Positions 1-7,467 are shown, numbered from the stretch's first letter. The stretch is 23,399 bases of DNA from Clostridiales bacterium UBA3259 (GCA_002362625.1 DEUP01000026.1:1-23399), one strand, 5' to 3'. The notes: a model not told the origin generated them from the sequence alone. Made by a program: numbers and translations.

Positions 1-27
1 CGTTATTCAGTACGCATTATATATCCG

Positions 28-1563
28 TCATCCAAAATTCACTACAATAAAGTCATCAAATTCCTGAATACTTCCCTCCTGGGGCCAGATGGGCATATTC
101 TCCGCCGCAAGGCAGGCCTGCTCGAATTGGGCTTCGCTGGGCGACTGAATGAAGTCGTAGCCGTGCATACGGAAAATTTCCGAGACAAAGGGCTGGGTTG
201 GATCCAGGAATGCATAACCGCACCAGTATAGCAGTGAGTTCCCGTTGACCTGTCGGCCGGAATACAGGGCAGTATCCAGGTAGCCTTCGTATGGGGCGTT
301 GGTGAAGACCACAGGCTTTTCAATATCGCATTTCCCTAAGATCTCATTTGCCATGGCGTGAATGGCGTAGGCTTCCTTTTGATAGCGCGTATAGTCGTTA
401 TAAAACCATCGGTTCATATCCGCCGCCTGAACAAACACCAGCAGCCCCGCCGCCCCGCAAACCAGCATCTTCCAGATTCGGGACGGAAACACTCCCACTA
501 AGAGCATCAGCACAAAGCCGCAGAAGAAGCAGAAGGTCTGTGCCGCCCGGTACAGAAAGCCTCCGGCAGCATAATGGATTGCAAAATTGCACATCCACAA
601 GGCAAGGAAACAAAGCCCCAGCCACACGCTTTTCCTCTCTGCGCTCATCCAAAGCAGCAACCCAAAGCATACCACAGAGCAGAAGCAAAAAACCAAAACA
701 GGCAGGTATCGATCCCCAATCGCATCTGAAAATGTCTGGATAAAAGACCTCGTCACATAGGAAATGGTGCCCAGCAGTCCCAGTTCCTCTGTCAGATTTC
801 CCGTGCGGGAAAAGATTCCGAACTGTCCGGTAATCACCTGAATGAAAGCAACCAGACAGTAATACACAACCAGTGCCGTCAGCAAAGTCCCCGCATATTT
901 CAGCCCCTCCCCCAGCAGCTCCCGAAAGGATTTGTCCCTCCGATTCACTGCCATTTCCAGAATAAACAATGCGAACACTCCGGAAATATAAAGGAATATG
1001 TAAGATTCATAGCTGGCAATTGCTCCCATTAACAGAGGAATCGCCGTCAAAAAGCTTTTCCAGCGTTTTTCCTTTACAAAGCGATAGCTGTACAGCAACG
1101 CCAGAGCATTGCAGCAGTAAGACACCATAGTGGCCAGCACATCCAGATGGTAAATGTACTTTTCTGCCAGTATGGAACTGCTGATGTAAATTCCGGCAAA
1201 TACTGTCAATGCGGCTGTGGAAATTCTGCCATCCGTCACATAGTGAAATAGCGCACACAGAAGCAGTGCGGAAAGCACATAAAGAGATGCACCCAAAAGC
1301 TCCGTAAAAAAGGGGATGAACTGCACGGAATGGGTCAGGGTATTCAGGGCCACGTGAAGCAGGCGTCCCTGCTGAATCATGTTGCCTTCATTCTGGGTAT
1401 AAAAATAATAACCTCTGGCCGCATCATCAATACCAATCGAAAAATTCGTAATAGTAAACCCGAAGCACAGCACCCCCACAAACAAGGCAAGCCCCATCAG
1501 CTGTTTGTTTTTCAGAATATCCTTTCTCAGAATTTCCCAATAGCTTGTTTTTTGTGTAATCAT
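28..1563 (-). CDS. GtrII-like polytopic membrane glycosyltransferase
   Basis: A 511-residue, highly hydrophobic protein with about ten or more predicted membrane segments. After the first membrane segment (about residues 22-40) comes an outward loop with an acidic pair, IDDAAR (Asp46, Asp47), followed by QGR at 65-67. This arrangement is typical of GT-C fold enzymes and of the glucosyltransferase GtrII family, which transfer a sugar from a polyprenyl-phosphate donor on the outer membrane face. The C-terminal ~100 residues are soluble. The family assignment is by pattern and the acceptor is unknown; it may decorate a cell-surface polymer. The ATG at 1563 is preceded by only a modest AAAGGA site. 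The gene is divergent from the YgjV-type gene and has no glycosylation neighbours in the window. Confidence 0.7.
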   Translation of the reverse strand: MITQKTSYWEILRKDILKNKQLMGLALFVGVLCFGFTITNFSIGIDDAARGYYFYTQNEGNMIQQGRLLHVALNTLTHSVQFIPFFTELLGASLYVLSALLLCALFHYVTDGRISTAALTVFAGIYISSSILAEKYIYHLDVLATMVSYCCNALALLYSYRFVKEKRWKSFLTAIPLLMGAIASYESYIFLYISGVFALFILEMAVNRRDKSFRELLGEGLKYAGTLLTALVVYYCLVAFIQVITGQFGIFSRTGNLTEELGLLGTISYVTRSFIQTFSDAIGDRYLPVLVFCFCSVVCFGLLLWMSAERKSVWLGLCFLALWMCNFAIHYAAGGFLYRAAQTFCFFCGFVLMLLVGVFPSRIWKMLVCGAAGLLVFVQAADMNRWFYNDYTRYQKEAYAIHAMANEILGKCDIEKPVVFTNAPYEGYLDTALYSGRQVNGNSLLYWCGYAFLDPTQPFVSEIFRMHGYDFIQSPSEAQFEQACLAAENMPIWPQEGSIQEFDDFIVVNFG

Positions 1564-1585
1564 TTTTTTGTGAGTCCTTTCATGA

Positions 1586-1614
1586 TTGACAGTCCCTTTT
1601 CCTTCTGGTATACT
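1586..1614 (+). promoter_or_regulatory. Sigma70-type promoter for the YgjV-type gene
   Basis: TTGACA (1586-1591), a 17-base spacer and TATACT (1609-1614) face the gene starting at 1794. The -35 is consensus and the -10 differs from it at one position. Confidence 0.75.
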
Positions 1615-1793
1615 CAGTGAATGAAAAGAGCGAATGCCTCAGATTGTTTTGGCATACCCTGCTTCCAGCATCCTAATCAATACCCATCCTTCCTTGAATA
1701 AGGAAGGAAAACGGCATGCCGTTTTCAAAAAAATACTGACGGTCCTGCCTTGTAATATGGCCGCCGTCTCATCTCGAGAAAGAGGAATTCATC
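1615..1793 (+). other. Long leader with two abutting hairpins
   Basis: About 170 nt of untranslated leader separates the promoter from the YgjV-type start. It contains a 9-bp stem (arms 1687-1695 and 1700-1708, loop GAAT) directly abutting a 20-bp perfect palindrome at 1707-1726 (centre GGCATGCC). An A-run follows rather than a T-run, so neither is an obvious terminator in this direction. No known riboswitch is recognised. Confidence 0.4.
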
Positions 1794-2300
1794 ATGCGTC
1801 TGATTCTGATTGGTAATATTATTTCGTTTCTTGGCTGCCTTTTGATGGTCAGTATTGGCTTTCTCAAAACCAAGCAGCAGATTCTGGGGGTGCAGTGCCT
1901 CCAGTTTTCCCTGATGGGCGTCAGCAACTTCCTTCTTGGGGGCATCTCCGGCACCATTTCCAACCTGGTCAGCGTTGTAAGAAACCTGGTCTTTTTCAAG
2001 GCCAAGGTGACCGTTCCTCTGAAGCTTGCCTTCATCGCCCTGCAAGTCCTGCTTTCCCTGGGCACCATAAGGGTCAGCCCTTTGGAATGGCTTCCCGTGC
2101 TGGCCGCCGGAGCGGTCACCTGGTTCCTGGATGTCAAAAACGAGGTCACGCTGAAGGCCGTCATCATCGCAACCTTCTTTTTGTGGGTGGTCTATGACCT
2201 GTGCCATCAAAACTACGTCGCCATGACCTTTGACGTGCTTTCCATCTTCTCCAACGCCGCCGGAATCTACATGATCCGCAAGGCGGGAAAAGCAGCATGA
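1794..2300 (+). CDS. YgjV-family inner membrane protein
   Basis: A 168-residue membrane protein with roughly five to six hydrophobic segments and short loops. The sequence resembles the bacterial YgjV family (Imp-YgjV), small integral membrane proteins of unknown biochemical role. Recognisable elements are an N-terminal GNIISFLGCLLM segment, the LLGGISGTISNLVSVVRNLV stretch and a C-terminal DVLSIFSNAAGIYMIRK segment. The length is normal for the family. The ATG is preceded by AAAGAGG. It is a single-gene unit with its own promoter at 1586-1614 and terminator at 2310-2344. Family call fairly sure; function not assignable. Confidence 0.75.
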   Translation: MRLILIGNIISFLGCLLMVSIGFLKTKQQILGVQCLQFSLMGVSNFLLGGISGTISNLVSVVRNLVFFKAKVTVPLKLAFIALQVLLSLGTIRVSPLEWLPVLAAGAVTWFLDVKNEVTLKAVIIATFFLWVVYDLCHQNYVAMTFDVLSIFSNAAGIYMIRKAGKAA

Positions 2301-2309
2301 CCTATAAGG

Positions 2310-2344
2310 CAGCCCGCCCATTTTTGAGCGGGCTGTATTTTTTT
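2310..2344 (+). terminator. Rho-independent terminator after the YgjV-type gene
   Basis: An 8-bp GC-rich stem, CAGCCCGC (2310-2317) with GCGGGCTG (2328-2335), and a 10-nt loop are followed by TA and seven T. The T-run reaches the last codon of the convergent AraC-family gene. There is no T-run on the other strand, so it acts mainly on plus-strand transcripts. Confidence 0.85.
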
Positions 2345-3495
2345 CAGCGAACCGATTTTGCGTACTCTGTCGGCGTAATACCGAACTTTTCCTTAAACTG
2401 CCGGGAAAAGTGGTGAACCGTAGAGTATTGCAGCTGGGCAGCGATTTCCGTGAAATTCAGGTTGTTCTCCCGGATCATCTGCTTGCTCTCCTGGAGCTTA
2501 ATCCGGCGGATGTATTCCCCTGGGGAGATTTGCAGGTTCTTGTGGAACAGCGCCGTTAAATAGCTGGAGCTGACGTCCACCTGCCGGGCAACCAGCGGCA
2601 CCGACAGCTTCTCCCGGATGTGGGCAGAGATGTACTGCTGCGCCTGACGGATGATCTCATTTTCGCTGTGGATGGCGTTGGCGGTTTGCAGCTTTCCGCC
2701 CTGGGGATCCACCGTCTCCCGCAGCAGCAGCAGGAGCAGCAGATTCAGCTGGGACAAAATGATGTCATTGCTGAAGCCGTCCATCTTCTCCTGTTCCCTC
2801 AGCATATCCTGCAGGATGGACACCACACGCTGGGGCGCCGAGAACCTCCGGCACAGCAGCGGAGCCAGCTCCGCCCCGCAAACGTCAAAGGATAGTGTCA
2901 CAAACCGGGGCGCAACCCCAATGTCCGCGTACTGCATGTGCCACTGGTTGGGACCGTAAATCACCAGGTCTCCCTGCTTCAGCAGCAGGTCCTGTCCATC
3001 CGCCACGGAATGCAGCGCTCCCTGATCCACATAGGTCAGCTCCGCCATGGGATGGGCTTCTCCGGGGAACAGGAAGCCCTGCTCCTTTTCCTGATAGAAG
3101 AAGGTGTAAATGCCCTCAACCTGAAGCTGATGGTCTACCCGCAGGCTGTCCGTGCCCCGAATTCCCACCTGCTCCGGCTGCTTCTCCGTATACACCAGGG
3201 CGGAAGCCTCGCCCAGAAAGGGGCTGAGGGAAAACAGCACCCCGGGAGCAATGCAGGCCCTCTTGTCCAAATAAAACTGATAAAAGGTTTCCCCATCCCG
3301 GCTGACGGTCAGTACGCTGGTGCCGCTGCCGCAGCTGATCCAGGTTTCGGATACAGCCCGATACAATACCTGCTCTGTCTTTTGCAGCTTCCAGGAAGCT
3401 GCCATTGCCTTGTCTCCGGGCCTGATGTTCTGACTTTTCTCCGACGACACCGTACCGAAGAGCTGAAACGTGACCTGATTTAAATTACGGATCAT
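2344..3495 (-). CDS. AraC-family transcriptional regulator
   Basis: A 383-residue one-component regulator. The C-terminal ~100 residues hold the two helix-turn-helix units of the AraC/XylS DNA-binding domain, including LSVPLVARQVDVSSSYLTA and the signature region FTEIAAQLQYSTVHHFSRQF followed by KEKFGITPTEYAK. The middle section resembles an AraC-type cupin sensor (GEAHPMAELTYVDQG, then LLKQGDLVIYGPNQWHMQY). The N-terminal ~130 residues are less typical. I place the start at 3495 because the RBS AAGGAGG lies 5 nt before that ATG; an in-frame ATG 30 nt upstream lacks such a site. The ligand is unknown. Its promoter and hairpin leader (3562-3635) suggest structural control or autoregulation. 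Confidence 0.88.
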   Translation of the reverse strand: MIRNLNQVTFQLFGTVSSEKSQNIRPGDKAMAASWKLQKTEQVLYRAVSETWISCGSGTSVLTVSRDGETFYQFYLDKRACIAPGVLFSLSPFLGEASALVYTEKQPEQVGIRGTDSLRVDHQLQVEGIYTFFYQEKEQGFLFPGEAHPMAELTYVDQGALHSVADGQDLLLKQGDLVIYGPNQWHMQYADIGVAPRFVTLSFDVCGAELAPLLCRRFSAPQRVVSILQDMLREQEKMDGFSNDIILSQLNLLLLLLLRETVDPQGGKLQTANAIHSENEIIRQAQQYISAHIREKLSVPLVARQVDVSSSYLTALFHKNLQISPGEYIRRIKLQESKQMIRENNLNFTEIAAQLQYSTVHHFSRQFKEKFGITPTEYAKSVR

Positions 3496-3561
3496 GGCGT
3501 CCTCCTTATATGATGAAATACCCATAGGCTTTTTGCAATATCAATACGCGGCTTTCATAAA

Positions 3562-3609
3562 AATAGCTTACACCACGAGTTTGTAATCAAACTCCTGACG
3601 TAAGCTATT
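3562..3609. promoter_or_regulatory. 48-bp two-tier inverted repeat at the AraC-gene promoter start
   Basis: The outer arms AATAGCTTAC (3562-3571) and GTAAGCTATT (3600-3609) pair perfectly over 10 bp. The inner arms GAGTTTG (3577-3583) and CAAACTC (3588-3594) pair over 7 bp around a TAAT loop. The tiers are separated by 5-nt unpaired bulges on each side. The outer arm overlaps the -10 box of the AraC-gene promoter, so it lies at the start of that transcript. It could be an operator or a 5' UTR fold. On the minus strand it is followed by TTTTTAT, so it could also act as a weak terminator or attenuator for transcription coming from obgE. Confidence 0.6.
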
Positions 3610-3635
3610 ATATCGAAAAAAAGCGATTTTGGCAA
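3607..3635 (-). promoter_or_regulatory. Sigma70-type promoter for the AraC-family gene
   Basis: Reading the minus strand: TTGCCA (3635-3630), a 17-base spacer, then a consensus TATAAT (3612-3607). The start of transcription would fall inside the inverted repeat at 3562-3609, about 105 nt upstream of the AUG. Confidence 0.75.
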
Positions 3636-3662
3636 ACGATTTTCGCAAAAAGGAGAAACTTT

Positions 3663-4937
3663 TTACCGCTGGTATTCAAACTCGAAATCGTAGATGTCTA
3701 CCGTGTCCCCATCCTGGATTCCCATTTCCTCCAGCCGGGCAAAGAGGCCGTATTTGCGAAGCTGCTGGTCAAAGTAGTTTCGCTGCTCGTAGTCCTCAAA
3801 ATTCACATTCTGCATGAGCCTTTCCAGCCAGGCGCCGGTGATCAGCCAGGTGGAGCCGTAGTGCTCGATGTCAAAGGCGCTGGGATCCACCGGCGGCTCC
3901 ACCACCTCCACATAGTCCGGCTCGTAAATGGTCACAGGAGGCAGTGTCCGGAGCTTTTCCGCCACCACCCGCATCAGGTTTTTGGTACCCTGGGTGGTAC
4001 CGGCGCTGATTTCGTACAGCTCACAGCCCGCCTCCTCCACCGCGGCCCGAAGCCTCATCAGATTGTCGCTGTCGGTCGGCAGAAGGTCCGTCTTATTGGC
4101 GGCCACGATCATGGGCCGATTGCTCAGGTCCACAGAGTAGCTGTGCAGCTCCTCGCAGATGGCATGAAAGTCCTCCACCGGATCCCGTCCCTCGCTGCCG
4201 GATACATCCACAACATGCACCAGCAGCCGGCACCGGTCAATGTGCCGCAGGAAGTCGTGTCCCAGCCCCGCGCCCTCTGCCGCGCCCTCGATGATGCCGG
4301 GAATGTCCGCCATAACGAAGGAAACACCCTCATCCACGTAGATCACACCCAGATTGGGAAACAATGTGGTAAAATGATAGTTGGCGATCTTGGGCCGGGC
4401 GTTGGAGGTGACGGACAGCAGCGTAGACTTACCCACATTGGGGAAGCCCACCAGGCCCACGTCCGCCAAAAGCTTCAGCTCCAGGATCACGTCCCGCTGC
4501 TGCCCCTTCAGGCCCGCCTTGGCAAAGCGCGGAACCTGACGGGTAGGGGTCGCGTAATGGGCATTGCCCCAGCCGCCCCGGCCGCCCTTGGCAATCACAA
4601 AATCCTCGCCGGTGGACATGTCGGCGATGATGGCCTCGGTTTCGCTGTCCCGAACTACCGTGCCCCGGGGCACCTCGATAATCAGGTTTTCTCCCCGCTT
4701 GCCAGCCATCTTCCGGCCCATGCCGTTGACCCCCGCCCCGGCCTGATACTTCCGCTTGTACCGGAAGTCCAGCAGCGTGGACAGGTTGTCGTTGACCCGG
4801 AGAATCACGCTTCCGCCGTGTCCGCCGTCGCCGCCGTCCGGGCCGCCGGAGGCCACGTATTTTTCCCGGTGGAAGGCCACCGCGCCGTCACCGCCCCGGC
4901 CGCCGGCTACGGTGATTCGTACTTTATCTACAAACAT
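3663..4937 (-). CDS. obgE: Obg-family GTPase (ObgE/CgtA)
   Basis: A 424-residue GTPase that binds the large ribosomal subunit and acts in 50S assembly and stress control. The N-terminal glycine-rich Obg domain occupies about residues 1-158 (RGGDGAVAFHREKY, GGPDGGDGGHGG). The G domain carries G1 GFPNVGKS (164-171), G2 around NYHFTT (187-191), G3 DIPG (211-214), G4 NKTD (281-284) and G5 SAG (311-313). The C-terminal OCT domain (about 350-424) contains WLERLMQNVNF and GDTVDIYDFEFEY. All catalytic motifs are intact and the length is normal for Firmicutes. The RBS GGAGG precedes the ATG. It lies 31 nt downstream of the acetyltransferase gene with no promoter visible between, so co-transcription is likely. 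Confidence 0.97.
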   Translation of the reverse strand: MFVDKVRITVAGGRGGDGAVAFHREKYVASGGPDGGDGGHGGSVILRVNDNLSTLLDFRYKRKYQAGAGVNGMGRKMAGKRGENLIIEVPRGTVVRDSETEAIIADMSTGEDFVIAKGGRGGWGNAHYATPTRQVPRFAKAGLKGQQRDVILELKLLADVGLVGFPNVGKSTLLSVTSNARPKIANYHFTTLFPNLGVIYVDEGVSFVMADIPGIIEGAAEGAGLGHDFLRHIDRCRLLVHVVDVSGSEGRDPVEDFHAICEELHSYSVDLSNRPMIVAANKTDLLPTDSDNLMRLRAAVEEAGCELYEISAGTTQGTKNLMRVVAEKLRTLPPVTIYEPDYVEVVEPPVDPSAFDIEHYGSTWLITGAWLERLMQNVNFEDYEQRNYFDQQLRKYGLFARLEEMGIQDGDTVDIYDFEFEYQR

Positions 4938-4968
4938 ATTGAAATTCCTCCAATTCAGGAATGGATCG

Positions 4969-5379
4969 TCAAAGCAAGTGTTTTTTCAGGATCAGCTCAT
5001 AGCCTTCCTCCGGCGGGAAAAATCCGCCCACCGACTCATAGCCAAGGCTGTAGTAAAAATGCTGGGCGTCCTCGCAGGCCGCCGTGGAGGTCAGTACGTC
5101 CCGGAAGCCCTGCTGTACCATTTCTTCCTCCCAAAAGGCCATCAGCGCCTTACCAACGCCCTGTCCCCGGTATTCTTCCGGGACATAGAGCATATTCAAA
5201 AAGGGAAGGCTGTCCCAAAACAGATTGTACCGAAGCCACCCGGCAAACGTCCCTTCCTGTTCCGCCAGGAAGACGCGGCCATCTTCTATGGTCTTTCCCA
5301 GCCGCGCCCGGGTGATATGCCTGTCCCAGGCTGCCAGGCCATTCAGGTCGGCGCCTTCCGCCCTTCTGATTCGAATCAT
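4969..5379 (-). CDS. GNAT-family N-acetyltransferase
   Basis: A 136-residue single-domain GNAT protein. The acetyl-CoA binding motif A is visible as LNMLYVPEEYRGQGVGKALM at about 61-80, with the pyrophosphate-binding loop RGQGVG at 71-76. The C-terminal AQHFYYSLGYESVG is the usual motif B region. It would transfer an acetyl group from acetyl-CoA to an amine; the substrate cannot be read from the sequence. The start codon overlaps the stop of the upstream reductase gene by 4 nt (ATGA), so the two are translationally coupled. The pair sits between rpmA and obgE, where other Firmicutes often have rpmA directly followed by obg. Confidence 0.9.
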   Translation of the reverse strand: MIRIRRAEGADLNGLAAWDRHITRARLGKTIEDGRVFLAEQEGTFAGWLRYNLFWDSLPFLNMLYVPEEYRGQGVGKALMAFWEEEMVQQGFRDVLTSTAACEDAQHFYYSLGYESVGGFFPPEEGYELILKKHLL

Positions 5380-5909
5380 GTTGTTTTCCCCGCATCCTCT
5401 TTGGCATAGCGAAGCTGAGCAAACTGGCCATACCGCGCCATGCCCTTCAGGGCAAAGTTCCTTTCTGTTTCCAGATTCTGAAACAGAGGGATCCCCTTCC
5501 CCAGCACCACCGGCGCAACGGTTAAAATCATCTCATCCACAAGCCCGGTTTCCAGAAGAGGGCGAAGCAATCCGCCGCCACCCACCAGCCAGATCTGCTT
5601 TCCGGGCTGCTCCTTCAAATGAGAAGCAAAGGACGCCGCGTTCTCACAAACAAAGGTCACATCCTTTGTATTCCCCCTGGGCGTATGGGAAAATACATAG
5701 CAGTCCTTTCCGGTATAAGGGAACTCGGCATGGGCCATAATCCAGTCATAGGTTTTCCTGCCCATGAGAACCGTATCTACACCGCTGTAAAAGGCTTCGT
5801 AGCCATTGTCACCCTGGCCTTCCACCTTGTCCAGCCAGTCAAGGCTTTCTCCTTCTCCCGCAATGAAGCCGTCCAGGCTGACTGCGATATAAAGCACCAG
5901 TTTTCCCAT
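5376..5909 (-). CDS. RibD C-terminal/dihydrofolate reductase-like protein
   Basis: A 177-residue protein of the RibD C-terminal domain family (YyaP/YwjB-like). Visible family motifs are SLDGFIA at 11-17, VDTVLMGRKTYDW at 44-56, IWLVGGGGLL at 106-115 (NADPH-binding glycine loop), GLVDE at 122-126, and PVVLGKGIPLF near 133-143. Such proteins are presumed NAD(P)H-dependent reductases of pteridine- or pyrimidine-like substrates, but stand-alone members have no settled substrate. The RBS AAGGGGG lies just before the ATG at 5909. A strong terminator ends only about 13 nt upstream, and no promoter is visible between it and the start, so expression must come from readthrough or from a promoter inside rpmA that I cannot identify. 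It is coupled to the downstream acetyltransferase. Confidence 0.88.
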   Translation of the reverse strand: MGKLVLYIAVSLDGFIAGEGESLDWLDKVEGQGDNGYEAFYSGVDTVLMGRKTYDWIMAHAEFPYTGKDCYVFSHTPRGNTKDVTFVCENAASFASHLKEQPGKQIWLVGGGGLLRPLLETGLVDEMILTVAPVVLGKGIPLFQNLETERNFALKGMARYGQFAQLRYAKEDAGKTT

Positions 5910-5921
5910 GTTTCCCCCTTG

Positions 5922-5955
5922 AAAAAAAGCAGCCGCGTTACATGCGGCTGCTTTT
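5922..5955 (-). terminator. Terminator after rplU-prp-rpmA
   Basis: A 12-bp perfect stem (5925-5936 with 5944-5955; AGCAGCCGC core) with a 7-nt loop is followed on the minus strand by a run of seven T. It lies 10 nt past the rpmA stop and just before the reductase start, so it should cut most of the ribosomal-protein transcript from the downstream reductase-acetyltransferase-obgE unit. Confidence 0.88.
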
Positions 5956-5965
5956 CTGTGCCTTC

Positions 5966-6247
5966 TTACTGCTCAGCGTAAACGGAGCACTGACGGCGAT
6001 CTCTGCCCAGGCGCTCGAACTTGACAGTACCATCAGTCAGAGCGAACAGGGTGTCATCCTTGCCGATCCCAACATTGACACCGGGATGGATGTGAGTGCC
6101 TCTCTGGCGAACCAGGATGTTGCCAGCCAGTACGAACTGACCGTCAGCACGCTTGACGCCCAGCCGCTTGGACTCAGAGTCACGGCCGTTCTTGGTGGAA
6201 CCGCCGCCCTTGTGGTGAGCGAAGAACTGAATACCAATCTTCAGCAT
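5966..6247 (-). CDS. rpmA: 50S ribosomal protein L27 with cleavable N-terminus
   Basis: A 93-residue L27. The start at 6247 is fixed by GGAGGTGT 6 nt upstream and by the family N-terminus; an upstream in-frame ATG at 6352 lies inside prp and is not used. The N-terminus [17 protein letters not shown] is the Firmicutes form, in which a nine-residue extension is removed between Phe9 and Ala10 by the Prp protease before or during ribosome assembly. The mature N-terminal tail ([15 protein letters not shown]) reaches the peptidyl-transferase centre. The body [22 protein letters not shown] is canonical. It is the last gene of rplU-prp-rpmA. Confidence 0.97.
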   Translation of the reverse strand: MLKIGIQFFAHHKGGGSTKNGRDSESKRLGVKRADGQFVLAGNILVRQRGTHIHPGVNVGIGKDDTLFALTDGTVKFERLGRDRRQCSVYAEQ

Positions 6248-6251
6248 GGTG

Positions 6252-6575
6252 TTACACCTCCAAAACTTCGATATAATCCGGATAATCATCCCGAAGGCTG
6301 CAAAGATAAACAAGCATTCCGGCCAGTACCGCCTGGACTGTGTTCTCTTCATCGCAGGAAACGGGGAGGGTCAGGGTAAAGCGAGCCTGCTCTTCCTTGA
6401 CCCGAACCTTGGCCTTGGCGCCGCACACATCATTGATGGTGGCCTCAGCCATAGAAACAACAGCCGATACGGCAGCGCAGACAATGTCAGCGCCCTCTTC
6501 CGCGTAGCCGCTGTGACCCGAGACAGAGAAACCGGTAATCCGGTCGTTCTCGGTAAAAAATTCGCATCTTGTCAT
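6252..6575 (-). CDS. prp: Ribosomal-processing cysteine protease Prp
   Basis: A 107-residue protein of the YsxB/Prp family, the cysteine protease that trims the N-terminus of L27. The two catalytic motifs are intact: GHSGYAEEG with His21, and DIVCAAVSA with Cys33. The gene lies between rplU and rpmA, as is usual, and its substrate L27 carries the matching QFFA cleavage motif. The start at 6575 lies 3 nt from the rplU stop, and its stop lies 4 nt from the rpmA start, with the last codons (GAGGTGTAA) forming part of the rpmA ribosome binding site, so all three should be translated together. Confidence 0.95.
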   Translation of the reverse strand: MTRCEFFTENDRITGFSVSGHSGYAEEGADIVCAAVSAVVSMAEATINDVCGAKAKVRVKEEQARFTLTLPVSCDEENTVQAVLAGMLVYLCSLRDDYPDYIEVLEV

Positions 6576-6578
6576 GAT

Positions 6579-6890
6579 TTACAGAGCGATCTTGGTGATT
6601 TCCACCTTGGTGTAAGGCTGACGATGGCCGATATGGCGCTTCTCGTTCTTCTTGGCCTTGTAGCGGATGATGTCGATCTTCTTGCCCTTGCCGTTCTTCA
6701 CGACCTTGGCCTCCACAGCGGCACCTTCCACCAGGGGAGCGCCGATCTTGGTGTTCTCACCGTCCAGCACAGCCAGAACCTGATCGAACTTCACAGCAGC
6801 GTCAGCTTCCACGTTCAGCTTTTCGATGAAGATCACATCACCCTCAGCCACGGTGTACTGCTTACCGCCGGTAACGATAACTGCTTTCAT
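6579..6890 (-). CDS. rplU: 50S ribosomal protein L21
   Basis: A 103-residue L21, normal length. It starts MKAVIVTGGKQYTVAEGDVIFIEKL and ends KRHIGHRQPYTKVEITKIAL, both diagnostic of the family. L21 binds 23S rRNA in the large subunit. It is the first gene of the rplU-prp-rpmA operon, with a strong promoter at 6979-7007 and a structured leader of about 80 nt, the arrangement in which an L21 autoregulatory leader is known in Firmicutes. The site before the ATG is AGGTG. Confidence 0.97.
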   Translation of the reverse strand: MKAVIVTGGKQYTVAEGDVIFIEKLNVEADAAVKFDQVLAVLDGENTKIGAPLVEGAAVEAKVVKNGKGKKIDIIRYKAKKNEKRHIGHRQPYTKVEITKIAL

Positions 6891-6973
6891 TTGTTTTCAC
6901 CTACTTTATGTGTGTAGTCTCGCTCTTAGGGCCCGGTACAGGCGCACCGATTAAAAGCCCCTTCAATGCGGCT
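6891..6973 (-). ncRNA. Candidate L21 leader (rplU 5' UTR)
   Basis: The ~80-nt leader of the rplU operon is GC-rich and can fold around CGGT-GCGCCTGT-ACCG, bounded by GGGGC and GGCCC-type arms. Its position fits the known ribosomal protein L21 leader of Firmicutes, a cis-regulatory RNA. I infer the identity from position and fold, not from a covariance-model match. Confidence 0.45.
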
Positions 6974-6978
6974 TAGAT

Positions 6979-7007
6979 AGTTTACCATCTTTCGCGAAAA
7001 ATGTCAA
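6979..7007 (-). promoter_or_regulatory. Promoter of rplU-prp-rpmA
   Basis: On the minus strand, TTGACA (7007-7002), a 17-base spacer and TAAACT (6984-6979). It stands back to back with the plus-strand promoter at 7027-7055, the -35 boxes being 19 bp apart. Confidence 0.8.
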
Positions 7008-7026
7008 GGAGTTTTTCTTTACTTTC

Positions 7027-7055
7027 TTGCGTTTTCCTTTTCTTTTTGATATACT
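7027..7055 (+). promoter_or_regulatory. Promoter of the NusG-domain-II gene
   Basis: TTGCGT (7027-7032), a 17-base T-rich spacer, and TATACT (7050-7055). The start codon follows about 40 nt downstream. Confidence 0.65.
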
Positions 7056-7093
7056 GCAAGTAAACCTTCCAAGGGAAACGAGGCAATGCCACC

Positions 7094-7453
7094 ATGAAGA
7101 CCAAGACCTGGATTATTCTGCTGTTCCTTCTGCTGCTTTTGAGTATTCTACTCAGCATTTTCCTCCTTCGCCCCGGAGAAAGCGCGAGGTTTGCCGAGGT
7201 TCTCAGCGGCGGCCGTGTGGTCAAAACCGTAAATCTGGCTATCGATCAAACCTTCACCGTCACCGCCCCCAACGGCGGCAGCAATACGATTACGGTCCGG
7301 GACGGAAAAATCGCTGTGACAGAGGCCACCTGCCCCGACCACTACTGCATGGATCGCGGATATTGCAGCAGCGGCGCGCAGATCGTGTGTCTGCCCAACC
7401 GGCTGGTGATCCGGTTTACGGGAAAGCAGGATGTGGATATTTCTTTGGGCTAA
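7094..7453 (+). CDS. NusG domain II-containing membrane-anchored protein
   Basis: A 119-residue protein with one N-terminal hydrophobic segment (about residues 6-25), acting as a signal anchor, and a small extracytoplasmic domain. The domain matches the NusG domain II family: GGRVVKTVNLAIDQTFTV, then ITVRDGKIAVTEATCPDHYC and QIVCLPNRLVI. Four cysteines, in CPDHYC, GYC and IVC, are typical of this group and may form disulfides or bind a metal. Family members are often found near Rnf-type or FMN-binding redox proteins in anaerobes; none lies next to it here. The role is unproven. The gene has its own promoter and ends 70 nt before the tRNA, with no clear terminator between. Confidence 0.82.
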   Translation: MKTKTWIILLFLLLLLSILLSIFLLRPGESARFAEVLSGGRVVKTVNLAIDQTFTVTAPNGGSNTITVRDGKIAVTEATCPDHYCMDRGYCSSGAQIVCLPNRLVIRFTGKQDVDISLG

Positions 7454-7467
7454 TTTCGAAAAAGTGC

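Noticed and set aside
3861..5315. Long plus-strand open frame (484 codons) opposite obgE and the acetyltransferase
   Set aside because: It is antisense to clear conserved genes, has unnatural composition (His, Pro, Arg rich) and no family likeness; it is a shadow of GC-rich coding.
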